A model generated the notes under the pieces. That model was not told the origin of the DNA and made no database searches. It saw nothing but the letters and a program-made list of their open reading frames with translations. DNA of 64,000 bases, taken from Enoplolaimus lenunculus. Taxonomy: Eukaryota > Nematoda > Enoplea > Enoplida > Thoracostomopsidae. A program made the position numbers and the translations under genes. The stretch lies in assembly GCA_030248215.1 (NCBI GenBank), contig JASANG010001835.1, positions 1-64,000 of the forward strand, written 5' to 3'. Positions 48,301-64,000 of this stretch are shown here, one piece after another; the stretch's first letter is position 1, and each line of letters opens with the position of its first letter.

Positions 48301-49783
48301 ACGGTGCGGTCTGTCACCATGCGGCGCCGGCCGTCACCGTGCGGTATCGCCCGTAAACAACTCACGTACAATAAAAGATATGGCGACAGACGGTGACGGA
48401 CGGCGCCGTACGGATGACGGACAGTGATGGACGGCGTCTGACAGCGCCGAACGTCAAGTATAGCGCAACCCTTAGATGTGCGTTGTTTTAGCATTGTATA
48501 CAGTGTTTTGTATACGATTCTACGGCAGCGCTCATCAAACAATCAAACCTATTCACACCAAGACCGGTAGTATGCGGCATATATCCCCGCTGGTAATGGG
48601 TCTATTAACTTTCGAACCAGCGAATGTTGAGCTCATCAATTTAGCGTATTAGTCGAATTCGAGTCTTCATACTTCTGTACCAATTTTACTATCCACAATT
48701 GCAGCAGTTCGGCAGTTTGAAAAGCTATCACTAAACTAAAGGTAAATAGTATACGCATCATAAAATAGTCGCTCGTTTCAAAATACATTGCCAATTGTCA
48801 AACTTTTCGGCCCATATAAAGATCAGTGGTGGAACGTTTTTCTGTGGGATCAGAAAAGAGAAAGCTTAAGCTTTAGATTAGTTTTTTGCTTGGCTTAGGC
48901 TTAGGCTTAGCAATGTGTTCATTCTCTCGTTTAGGCTTAGGCTTAGGAATGCGCTTAATCTACTATTACGCCCGTTTAAGTAACATTTGCTTTATGCTAA
49001 GGAATATGCTTATTAAATACTGTTCCGACCGTGTTCTTTACATTGGCCAGTATTTCAGAACCGATTTGTCAAAACAACGAACAACATTGGGGTGAATGTG
49101 ACCGGTGGAAGTCGAACGGTAAATGCCACTCACCAGCAGATCGCTTCTACATGAGCTGGAAATGCTCGAAAACTTGCGGGTTTTGCTCCGCATTTACCCA
49201 AACGCAAATCATTTTCAGTTCAGAGTTGTATCTTAATACGATTTCAATTAACCGCTATACACCGTATTCGAACGTCAACCTGATTGATCCTGCAGTAAGT
49301 CGACGCTCGCAACCGTACGGATTGACCGGACCAAATACACAATACCTCTGGGAAAATTACGGATCATCTACACCCTATGAAATGCCAAAATATATTCACA
49401 AATCTCGTCAAACTATTTATCGAACTTTACCGGATAACTTCGCTTATATGCCATATTGGAAACCTAACAGGCAACATCAGACTGCAAAAACAGCCAATAT
49501 TAATCATTTGGACCACACAGGTCCACATTCACAGCTGTCTCGTGTGAAAATTCGTTTCACTCATTCGCCTGAAACGCCGTATCGAACGGCGACAAACGTT
49601 GACACGTCGGACTATTTTAATCGACACACTGTAGATTATAAAACTTTCGCATCGCAGTCAAATTTACAGCACAGTATGGCTCGATCAGGTTTCGATTGGT
49701 CACATGACAAAAATGAACCATCCAATCGGTTCACAAAAACTGCGAAGAGTAAGGTTCGCGTTCAAGAGTACTTTACAGCATAG
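39370..49783 (+). CDS. Secreted CAP/SCP protein with C-terminal ShKT domain, seven exons
   Basis: Seven exons join in phase: 39370-39433, 40646-40749, 41341-41604, 42590-42702, 43690-43781, 46240-46278 and 49059-49783 (TAG), 466 residues. MLFVNLLLFKLIYLTASQ is a signal peptide. The CAP domain covers about residues 34-185: FHNTLR (His41), KLEWNLNLAEYA, the CAP1 signature QHYTQMVW (139-146, Gln in place of the usual Gly/Asp/Glu/Arg) split by the exon 3/4 junction, and the CAP2 signature VVCSYGPRGN crossing the exon 4/5 junction. A Cys-rich hinge (about 195-212) and a Pro/Gln linker follow. The ShKT domain (229-268) has six Cys at 229, 239, 248, 261, 265 and 268, ending SKTCGFC. The last 198 residues lack Cys and are rich in Asn, Tyr, Ser and Arg. 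CAP and ShKT pairings are typical of nematode secretions (VAL/ASP type). Function here is unknown. Every splice site is consensus-like. Confidence 0.93.
40190..40570. repeat. Segment with repeated acccgcg words
   Basis: Repeated acgcgggta and acccgcg words in both orientations suggest an old inverted-repeat element. Its ends are not clear. In CAP intron 1. Confidence 0.4.
40794..41078 (-). repeat. tRNA-like dispersed repeat (family F)
   Basis: Begins actaaccctttctcaagtaa. The minus strand holds an A-box-like stretch (complement of actcagctataggagctt) and a decayed B box (ggatcgaatc). Then gctctcatgtcttgtagaaa follows. In CAP intron 2. Confidence 0.75.
41727..41942. mobile_element. TTAGGC-bearing TIR element, subfamily B
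   Basis: Left end ggacaatgtaaagaacaggg, right end acgttccgtcattgagtttt (degraded). Internal CCTAAG array of about 16 units. In CAP intron 3. Confidence 0.88.
42162..42387. mobile_element. TTAGGC-bearing TIR element, subfamily B
   Basis: Left end ggccgatgtaaagaccaagg, right end cgcccctgatctttgcatg. The internal array includes a duplicated ccaagcaaaaacatt. Second B element in CAP intron 3. Confidence 0.9.
43440..43620 (+). repeat. tRNA-like dispersed repeat (family F)
   Basis: Contains ccctcgggctcgagcgtcaa, ctcctattttggtgatgaca (decayed A-box region) and gctcctgggttcgaatctta (good B box). It lies about 70 bp upstream of CAP exon 5. Confidence 0.7.
43827..44062. mobile_element. TTAGGC-bearing TIR element, subfamily B
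   Basis: Left end cccatgtaaaaatcaggagc, with an internal duplication of the gtgggac...gagtaagcttaa segment. Right end gaacctgttctttacattgg. In CAP intron 5. Confidence 0.85.
44497..44701. mobile_element. TTAGGC-bearing TIR element, subfamily C
   Basis: Left end ggccaatgttacttttaggg, right end cccttaaagtaacatgggcc. In CAP intron 5. Confidence 0.9.
44898..45130. mobile_element. TTAGGC-bearing TIR element, subfamily C
   Basis: Left end ggccaatgttacgttagggg. The right end is degraded (cttaaacaaacgtggaccc). An internal segment (ccaaaagtgtgttcctaagc) is duplicated. In CAP intron 5. Confidence 0.85.
45186..45474. mobile_element. Inverted-repeat element, family J
   Basis: Ends agccttattcacacgtgcac and gaattgggtcttaaggct pair imperfectly. 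Sub-terminal gcgagaacttgc and gcaagttctcgc are perfect inverses. Other copies at 50514-50800 and 59698-59998. In CAP intron 5. Confidence 0.85.
45922..46105. mobile_element. TTAGGC-bearing TIR element, subfamily C
   Basis: Left end ggccaatgttactttaaggg, right end ccccttaaagtcacattggc. In CAP intron 5, about 135 bp before exon 6. Confidence 0.92.
46296..47195. repeat. 29-bp satellite with 348-bp higher-order period
   Basis: About 31 copies of a 29-bp unit (gcgattcgtcatttacgttt plus tgcaattct) starting 17 bp after the CAP exon 6 donor. A trio of variant units (one gttattt, two gcgattt) occurs at about 46690-46760 and again at 47040-47110, exactly 348 bp (12 units) apart. Since 29 is not a multiple of 3, a tandem run cycles through all frames, and all three stay open. 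These about 280-300 aa frames are artefacts. Confidence 0.95.
47196..47250. mobile_element. Right end of a subfamily B element fused to the satellite
   Basis: The string ttaggaatatgctttataac, gctgttccgcccatgttctt, tacattgaccc is the right end of subfamily B. The 29-bp satellite sits where the TTAGGC array should be. No left end is seen, and only about 17 bp separate the satellite from the CAP exon 6 donor. Confidence 0.75.
47379..47571. mobile_element. TTAGGC-bearing TIR element, subfamily B
   Basis: Left end gcccatgtcaagatcagggg, right end accctgttctttacattggc. Interior gcttaagctttag and short (GCTTAG)n. In CAP intron 6. Confidence 0.93.
47648..47799. mobile_element. TTAGGC-bearing TIR element, subfamily B (short)
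   Basis: Left end ggcccatgtaaagatcaggg, right end cacctgtgctttacattggc. Only about three GCTTAG-like units remain. In CAP intron 6. Confidence 0.92.
48158..48473. mobile_element. Inverted-repeat element, family I (cgtccg-rich)
   Basis: Ends agggttgcgctatattttt and caagtatagcgcaaccct are inverted copies. The GC-rich interior is made of ccgtc/gacgg words able to fold back on itself. In CAP intron 6. Open frames in it are by-products of low stop content. Confidence 0.9.
48809..49048. mobile_element. TTAGGC-bearing TIR element abutting the ShKT exon
   Basis: Left end ggcccatataaagatcagtg, right end accgtgttctttacattggc. The interior combines subfamily B flanks with a C-like inner piece (cgcttaatctactattacgc, then agtaacat). 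The element ends at 49048. Only the 10 bp agtatttcag separate it from the ShKT exon, so its right end forms most of the 3' end of CAP intron 6. Confidence 0.92.
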
Positions 49784-49815
49784 CGTCTCATTTGATGGTT
49801 AATTGTCGGTTACCA

Positions 49816-49965
49816 GGTCAATGTATACAACAGCGCCGTAACAGTGGTATAAGCATATTCGTAAAGTAAGCCTAAAACTGAAGCAAAAAATATGTCTAAA
49901 GCTTAAGATTTAGTCTATGGCAGTCCCGAAGACAAATGTTCGACGTTTGATCTTTACATGTGCCT
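49816..49965. mobile_element. TTAGGC-bearing TIR element, subfamily B, decayed
   Basis: Left end ggtcaatgtatacaacagcg, right end cgtttgatctttacatgtgc. It starts 33 bp after the CAP stop codon, so it probably lies in the 3' UTR or at the polyadenylation region. Confidence 0.8.
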
Positions 49966-50513
49966 CATGTTATAATGTACGTAGGTTATTGTTGCAGCAA
50001 ATAAACATGATATATTGCTTTAGTAGAAGGCAAATATCGGAATCGATCCAAAAGATTTACATTTTTTTTGCTTAGGATTCGGTTTAGGAACACGGTCCAT
50101 AGTCAGCTCATCTTGCTAGATGGGGCTAAAAATTTTTTAGGAGAGGCTTTCAAGAGTTTTTAATGACTTGCAAACAAGGTTGAAAATTTTCTAGTGGGGC
50201 CAAAATTTTTCCAGGTGGGGCTGAGCCTACCTGCCCCCCTTGGCTACGGGCTCGCAGTTTTATCCCTGTTTTTTTGAGAAATCTCAGTAATTGTGTTAAT
50301 TTTGCATACAATATACTAAATTGTCAAAAATATTAACTACAAATCACTAACTTCATTATATATGTTTTCATCAAAAATTTCAGTTTATAATCTATTAACA
50401 CAACGAATAACGTTTTTGAAACGCTAAAGTTATCATTTGAACCTTAAGCCTCGTACCAGAAATAAACCGATGTTTTGAACGCGTTGAAATGCGTTTTGTA
50501 TTTTGACACGATT
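49966..50513. other. Intergenic stretch between convergent genes
   Basis: Holds a family G copy (50090-50265: gctcatcttgctagatgggg, caaggttgaaaattttct). Otherwise AT-rich with no exon. Confidence 0.55.
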
Positions 50514-50800
50514 GCATAAAGTCCAATTCACACATGCAAATTTCTGTTGCGAGCACGTGCAGTTGAAACTTGCACTTGCAAGTTTTGTCCAAAATCCCGT
50601 TCGAAAAACTTGTAGCTACAAATAATTCATTAAAAATCATAGCCAGCAATTTAGTTCATATGTGTGAATAACCATGCAAAGTTCACTGAATTTATTGCAG
50701 TCGCTTTCTCATTGGCTGATGAAACAAATACAAGTTCTGCGTGCAATTTGCCGCTGCAAGTTCTCGTAGCAACAACTTGCACAATTGAATAAGGCTTAAG
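50514..50800. mobile_element. Inverted-repeat element, family J
   Basis: Opposite orientation to the copy at 45186-45474, about 5 kb away. Ends agtccaattcacacatgcaa and gcacaattgaataaggctta. It ends just downstream of the stop codon of the minus-strand PAN gene (50823). Confidence 0.85.
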
Positions 50801-50822
50801 GTATAAATATACTGTTGCAGGA

Positions 50823-58498
<7,676 letters not shown>

Positions 58499-58539
58499 CT
58501 TAAAGTACAACAAATCAACACCGATCCATTTAGATGGGT

Positions 58540-58715
58540 ACAGGCCCGTCGCCAATGAGGGGGAAGCCGGGGGGGCTCAGACCCCCTGAAAATTATTTTT
58601 GCCCCCCCCCCAGAGAATTTTCAACCTTGTTTGTAACACATTGAAAACCCTGGAATGATGGCCCTCCTGAAATATTTTTTAGCCCCCCTGGCAAGGTGAG
58701 CTTTCTATGGGCCCA
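58540..58715. repeat. Dispersed repeat family G
   Basis: Contains gcccgtcgccaatgaggggg, ggggggctcagaccccctga and ggcaaggtgagctttc. A family I-like gacggacagcgacg patch follows at 58725-58790. Confidence 0.65.
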
Positions 58716-58919
58716 GGCTGGCACTGACGGACAGCGACGTACGGTGACGTACGGCTGCGGACGACGAAGGACGTTCACGGATGGCGCAGCAGGACATTGA
58801 TATTCCGAGCACTTTCTGCTAAACTCACTGGTGATGTTACGGGAACGGGCAGAAACCGTCGCTACCAACAGCAATCAAAACCCAAATTTTTTGTTAGGGC
58901 TAAGATCTAGAAGTGCTGG

Positions 58920-59697
58920 GTTGCACTGTCGGTCGCTATGGTCACGGAGATTTTTTCACTATTATTTATTATATGCAACCCAATGAGATATTTTTGAATC
59001 CGCCTGTGGCCAGACTTGATGTCAGTCGACGTCCTAGAAAAGCTTAAGTTTCAAGAGAGGTGCCCACAGCGATTTTATATGAAATAACGTTAATACTCTC
59101 TAAAAGCTTAAACTAACTTGATTTGAGTTCAAGCTGATCCAGCAGCATTCAACTAACTTTCTCAATTAACTAAATTAACAGGTTGGTTTACGCTTAAACT
59201 CCATTTAAAATCTTACATATTTTTAAGCTAAACTTAATGAAGTCTTAGAAACACAAAGTTTCTGGGCTGCACTTGTTACTTAAAATAAAACAAAGTTTGC
59301 TTAAACTCGTTTTAACTTAAAATATGTTAGTTTACGAAAAACTTAAAATTCTAGTTTAGTTAGTCTGTCGATTCATCTAAGTTTTATTAAAACTAATATT
59401 CAAGTTTAGTTAAGTTATAATGTTTAAGTTTAAGTTTAGGTGAGTACAAGGTAAGAATGTAAAAAAATTTAGCAAATAAATACAGTACTTGTATACATTT
59501 CTTCTATTAAACGTAAAAACTTACTCTTCTTATCGGGTAACAGCTCGACCCGGGCAAGAGCTCTATGAAGTGGAATGGCAACAAATATCAAGTATAGTAA
59601 CATTGTGTCCACATTTCATTATTATACATTAAGTTGTTCATTTTAAAACTATAGACATTTTGTAAAATAAATTAATATATCTGTGTTTGTAAAATTA
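58920..59697. other. Gene-free stretch rich in ttaag words
   Basis: Many gcttaa and agtttaag words at 59040-59450, but no hexamer array and no exon. Confidence 0.45.
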
Positions 59698-59998
59698 AAC
59701 CCTATTGACACGTGCAAGTTTTTACAGCAAACACTTGCACGTGCAATTTACACGCGCAAGTTTTGTCACAAATCAGCTTTGAAGCTCTTGCAGTTACAAA
59801 TTATTCACTGGAATTTATACTATTGAATTTAATTCGCACCTGTGAACGCGGTTGCATGCCGCATGAATTTCCTTCCACATGCAGTTTGATTGGTCAATAG
59901 GAATGTTCCTTTGAAAATACTTATAGCTGCAAGTATTTCGCGCAAGTTGCAACTGCGAGATCTCGCTGCAAAAACTTGCGCATGCGAATGGGGCTTAA
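59698..59998. mobile_element. Inverted-repeat element, family J
   Basis: Ends aaccctattgacacgtgcaa and gcgcatgcgaatggggctta, with internal cttgcacgtgcaa palindromes. Confidence 0.82.
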
Positions 59999-60599
59999 AA
60001 CCGTTTCTGCAGAAATATTTTGAGTTTAACATAACATCAAATTCCAAGCATGAACTCGTATTTGGAATGCTGGCAGTGAAGACGTATAGCATCACCTCTA
60101 GATTATAGGAGCTTACAGAGTCCGTATTTTCCACAATTTGCCCGAATCTTAAAACAGTCCGCTATCCAAAAAATAAATCGAATTTCACGTTAAATTAAAC
60201 TGAAAAATATAAGTCACCAAGTAGTTGCCTAATGATAATAAAAGCAGTGATGTGCACAGGCCAAAAACCAGCCGGCCGGCCAGTACTTGCTTATCACCGA
60301 AAAAGCTAAAAACATTGTGAAATCATCAATTTAATATTTCAAATATTATTTAAATTTCGATTCTTAAAGTTTTAGCTGAAATCTGGAATGTTGCCGACTA
60401 TTATCATTACGGTCGATGTTAAGATTGAATCGTTTGTTGAAACTATTTCGATTGGAGAATGGAAGTATAGAAGTTAAAGTGCCTCGACAAGGCTATGAAA
60501 AATGTATGTTTTGCAAACTGCATGAGAAAGCAGTTGTAAACTGTAGCAACAAGTGGAAATAAATTTTTATTGTTGAGTTTAAATTGGTGTCAAAATGCT

Positions 60600-60862
60600 C
60601 TGTAAATTGCAATGAGTAAATTAATCAACTCTGACGGAAAGTTAGTTATTTCTGAGTTATAATCAGTAAACTTACTTATTCTGAGTTTAATTGTTTTTTA
60701 CTCTGAGTTGAGCTGATTCCGGCGGAGTTGATTAATTGAATCAGTATGAGTTGAGTGAACTTCGAATTATGAGTTCTTTTATAGTCCTAGCTTATACTGG
60801 TTCTGATAGTCCTAACTCAGACTTAGTGATTCAACAAAACTAACTCATTGGAATTTACAGTG
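60600..60862. mobile_element. Inverted-repeat element, family E
   Basis: Left end tctgtaaattgcaatgagta, right end actcattggaatttacagtg. The interior has ctgagtt/aactcag half-sites. Confidence 0.82.
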
Positions 60863-60963
60863 TGGCAAAAATGCACTAAATTCTGCTGAACATGTGAAAT
60901 CAGCAACTGGAACCTATTCGCTGTGTTCCGGTTTGCACAATTACGCTATTTCAGTGACCATTT

Positions 60964-61160
60964 GGTCCCATGTTACTTTAAGGGGCGTCAAGGTTTCTGG
61001 TGGGTCTATAAACGAGTAGGCTTAGATTCCGGATTACATTTTTTGCTTAGGCTTAGGCTTAGGCTTAGGCTTAGGAACTCGTTTTTGCAACGCTTAGGCT
61101 TAGGCTTACGCTTAGGAATATGCTTAATCTACTGTTACGCCCCTCAAAATAACATTGGCC
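60964..61160. mobile_element. TTAGGC-bearing TIR element, subfamily C
   Basis: Left end ggtcccatgttactttaagg with gtttctggtgggtctata, right end cgcccctcaaaataacattg. Two (GCTTAG)n runs flank ttttgcaacg. Confidence 0.93.
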
Positions 61161-61262
61161 AAAATTTGTATATTGGTCGGTCGGCGGCCGTTAACCGGCC
61201 AACCGGCCGGCCGATTGCCGGCCAGTCGGTTAAACGTCCCGCCGGCCGGCCGGCCAGTAGAA
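61161..61262. repeat. ccggcc-rich inverted cluster
   Basis: About 100 bp of alternating ggccggc words (ggtcggtcggcggccg, ccggccggccgattgccgg), strongly self-complementary and far richer in GC than its surroundings. A smaller cousin occurs at 60264-60285. Confidence 0.7.
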
Positions 61263-61742
61263 AAGTAGTAATTGCACAACACTAAATTTAAAAGCAATGG
61301 CGTAAACAGTCACATGTATTTATAGCCAATCAAAAATGAAATGTTTCAAGAATTGGATTATTAAGCGGCATGAATAGTCCCATCAAATATACACTGTGAG
61401 TCGCCTATTTTTTAATCATGGTGGGTGCAAAATTATTGGTGAGGCTTAACCGCCCCAACCATTCTAAAATTACACCATTGCTGAGAGAGAGCATGCAACG
61501 TAACGCAACCCAGGTCTGCACCAAAACTCAACCCGTTTGGGGGGACGAAACAATTTTAGGACGGGTATGCAGTTGAAATAACATGCTTACTAGTTATTCT
61601 AAACTTTTCCTGAGGAGTGGGTGGAATGTTCTGAGGGTAAGCTGGAGGAATCTATGACAATTCGTCGACCGATAACTTGTCGCCCAAGAGCGTTCTAAAG
61701 TCAATTAATATAACATAAAAGCATAATCCTAAGCGTAATCCT

Positions 61743-61932
61743 AGGGATTGCGCTATACTTGACGTCCGGCGCCGTCCATCCCTCGTACGGCACCGTCCGT
61801 CGCTATACGTTATCGTACGTGAGTGATTTGCGTACGATACCGCACGGTGACAGACTGCGCGGTACGTGAGATGGTCGGCGCCAGGCGGGTGACGAACGGT
61901 GCCGCGCGTCAACAAAAGTATAGCGCAACCCT
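61743..61932. mobile_element. Inverted-repeat element, family I, inside a cctaag patch
   Basis: Ends agggattgcgctatacttga and aaagtatagcgcaaccct. The flanks are ataatcctaagcgtaatcct on the left and aagcgtaatcctattaaccc on the right. So it inserted into TTAGGC-derived sequence, with TA possibly duplicated at the site. Confidence 0.85.
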
Positions 61933-63055
61933 AAGCGTAATCCTATTAACCCTAAGCATAGGGCGACAGATTGTCGAGTCGATGACCTTCCGAGTTACAA
62001 GTTGTCAGACAATCAATTGTCGTGCGACGAATTGCAGCCATTCCGAGCTGGAACATTTTGCCCCACTCTGACTACGGGACCTAAATCGCAAACCAAACAT
62101 AAAAAAATGACGCAATCACAATCGTATAAACTAGCGAATATTCTCACGTTTGCAATAGATACCATCAACACTGTGTTTTGTAGGACGTTTTTATGTCAAG
62201 ACATCCTGATAACCGCATACGCAAACAAAACTAATTATTTTAAACAACAATTGATATTTTAATAGGATCGTTGCAGTTTTCGACTATTTCCATGAATTAC
62301 CGTAAACTAACGAATTTAACTGCAGTGTAATTAAAATATATTCATTTCGAAAACCATGACACGAACGAACGACGAAAGAAGCGATGAGTCTAAATTCTCC
62401 AGCGGCGATTGAATGAGATAATTTTGAACTTTTTATGTCCCTCAGACAGAGTCGGTCATTATTGTTATTGTTTTTTTCAAAATACATTTCTATAAAGTTT
62501 TATCCTGTCCTATTTCTATTTAGCGACACAAAATTTCTAATACTTCAATTTTAACTTTGAAAAATATCTCAAAGTTTGCAAATTATGGTACTAGCAAGCA
62601 GGGTAAATCATTGTCAACGCAGGGGGACATCATTTTTGACGAAGTAAAAACTCGATGCCAAAATTCTTCCGCATCCGGAAGCAGACCGCCGGCTGTACCC
62701 TGGTGGACTGCAGTACCATCTGGTTATTCCAATGCCTATAAAATAGCCTTTATATCATCTGGCCAGAAATTTCGAGCAAATATGGGGTGTAGCAACAGTG
62801 AAATTTTATGGCAGGCGCCGACTTGTTTTAAAGATATGGTAGTGTAGCCAGGGTCACTTGGAAACCATAAACACCTAATTCTAATTTCTTAGTACTACGT
62901 TACTGATCAAAATCTGTGACAGTTTCGCGATCAAAGCGGCGAAATTAGACGCATATCAAAACTACAGCGGTTTTTTATATCAACTGGTTATAGGAGGCCC
63001 GCTGGGGCCCCCTTGGTCCTATGCTGGGGACACCTGGCTCCTTCCTCAGCCATAC
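61933..63055. other. Gene-free stretch
   Basis: AT-rich unique sequence. A plus-strand frame at 62557-62847 (including SGQKFRANMGCSNSEILWQ) is moderately protein-like but lacks splice or domain support. Confidence 0.4.
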
Positions 63056-63059
63056 GGTC

Positions 63060-63370
63060 CATTTGATTAAGCGTATTTCTAAGCTTAAGCTTAAGCATAA
63101 GCCTAAGCGTTGCAAAAGCGCATTACTAAGCCTAAGCCTAAGCCTAAGCCAAAGCCTAAGCCTAAGACTAAGCCTATTAGCATAAGCCTAAGCGTTGCAA
63201 AAGCGCATTAGTAAGCCTAAGCCTAACCCAAAGCCTAAGCCTAAGCCTATTAGCATAAGCCTAAGCGTTGCAAAAGCGCATTACTAAGCCTAAGCCTAAG
63301 CCTAAGCCTAAGCCTAAGCCTAAGCCTAAGCAAAAAATGTAGTCTAAAATGTAAGCCTACTCTTACTGCG
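63060..63370. mobile_element. Degraded TTAGGC element, subfamily C
   Basis: About 250 bp of (CCTAAG)n divided into three composite units by cctaagcgttgcaaaagcgc, each about 75-95 bp. The left part (gattaagcgtatttctaagc) matches subfamily C. The terminal inverted repeats are lost or highly diverged. Confidence 0.82.
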
Positions 63371-63880
63371 GGGCACGTGGGCATATGCCCCTCGCGTGAG
63401 AATTAACAAATGCGACTAATGCGTAAAATCGAACATTCATGCAATTGTGCAATTTTGAGCTCTCACAGTTGTCATTTTCACTCGTTTCAACAGTCTCAAC
63501 GCCTGTCATAATTGCAGTAAAATTTATGATTTGCAGTTTACAAAATTCCCATCGAAAAATTGGTTTCAAATTGTAGTATATTTTATGTTGTCACAAGGTG
63601 AAACTAAACAGCAAAAATATGAAAAATATTTTTATGAACCACAATAAACGACGGTCTGTTTTCATAAAAATTGATTTACGCCAAAAAAATAACATTTATG
63701 CGGTGCTGCAAATTGTTGACAAAATGAAAAACGTTTTCAGCAAAGTTTCTTTTGCGTTGCATGTAATTTTTTTCTCAGCAGTTTTCTAAACGGCCACACC
63801 TTTGATAATCGAATTATTTTTGACATCTGTTGGTTCTTTTACTGAAGGCCATCGTTTCGGCACGAATTATTACATAAAGG
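63370..63880. other. Gene-free stretch
   Basis: Short open frames on both strands (63363-63569 minus, 63598-63789 plus) have no recognisable domain or splice evidence. Confidence 0.35.
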
Positions 63881-63885
63881 GCCTT

Positions 63886-63975
63886 GTTGTTATATATTGG
63901 TCAATATTTAACACGTGTTGTTATATATTGGTCAATATTTAACGCGTGTTGTTATATATTGGTCAATATTTAACA
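63886..63975. repeat. 32-bp tandem repeat, three copies
   Basis: Three adjacent copies of a unit holding gttgttatatattggtcaat and atttaacacgt. It may continue past the window edge. Confidence 0.9.
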
Positions 63976-64000
63976 CGATGATAGCTATTAAACAGTACCA

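Noticed and set aside
48156-48542. 128-aa minus-strand frame with RRCQTPSITVRHPYG-type content
   Set aside because: It reads through the GC-rich family I inverted-repeat element, where stop codons are rare.
49059-49783. Calling the ShKT protein a toxin
   Set aside because: The ShKT fold is common in non-toxic nematode secreted proteins. Only the Cys framework is shared with the anemone peptide, and no channel-blocking role is shown.
58593-58874. First exon of the PAN gene (hydrophobic LLLVATVSA on the minus strand)
   Set aside because: A GTGAGT donor and phase would fit, but a stop lies directly upstream and no ATG is found, so the 5' end was left open.

Overview
This is a repeat-saturated eukaryotic (animal) window. 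It is most likely from a nematode: interstitial TTAGGC hexamer arrays (the nematode telomere unit) occur throughout, one gene fuses a CAP/SCP domain to a ShKT domain, and another is a gustatory-receptor-like 7TM gene of the GUR/LITE-1 kind. The repeat load and long satellites would suit an early-branching (Dorylaimia-type) worm, but the species call is inference. No prokaryotic gene organisation, CRISPR array or rRNA is visible. All real genes are split by introns, so I threaded exons by eye using splice sites, reading phase and domain logic.

Four multi-exon genes can be assembled in phase. (1) Plus strand, 17061-26474: a six-exon, 477-residue gustatory-receptor-like 7TM protein whose introns are packed with inverted-repeat elements and a 61-bp satellite. 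(2) Minus strand, 34254-29453: an eight-exon, 358-residue TraB-domain protein (TRABD-like), complete from ATG to stop. (3) Plus strand, 39370-49783: a seven-exon, 466-residue secreted CAP protein with one ShKT domain and a long Cys-free tail. (4) Minus strand, 58498-50823: a secreted-type protein with a PAN/apple domain, a polyasparagine tract of about 80 codons and a Cys-rich C-terminus. Its 5' exon(s) are not resolved. Genes 3 and 4 converge at about 49.8-50.8 kb. Weaker exon candidates lie at 4.7-7.9 kb (both strands) and at 34.7-38.4 kb (plus strand, divergent from the TraB gene).

Layout: 1-1.46 kb, 18-bp minisatellite with a 180-bp higher-order period; 2-8 kb, mobile-element debris, a 71-bp repeat, a 9-bp minisatellite plus (AT)n, and weak exons; 8-17 kb, gene-poor and repeat-rich with an 830-bp telomere-repeat element; 17-26.5 kb, receptor gene; 26.5-29.4 kb, repeats; 29.4-34.3 kb, TraB gene; 34.7-38.4 kb, candidate gene; 39.4-49.8 kb, CAP-ShKT gene; 50.8-58.5 kb, PAN/poly-N gene; 58.5-64 kb, repeats.

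The most striking system is not a protein. A superfamily of short elements with GGCC-ended terminal inverted repeats, in at least three subfamilies and more than 20 copies here, carries an internal array of the nematode telomere hexamer that varies greatly in length. Copies sit in or at the edges of introns, and one ends 10 bp before the splice junction of the ShKT exon.
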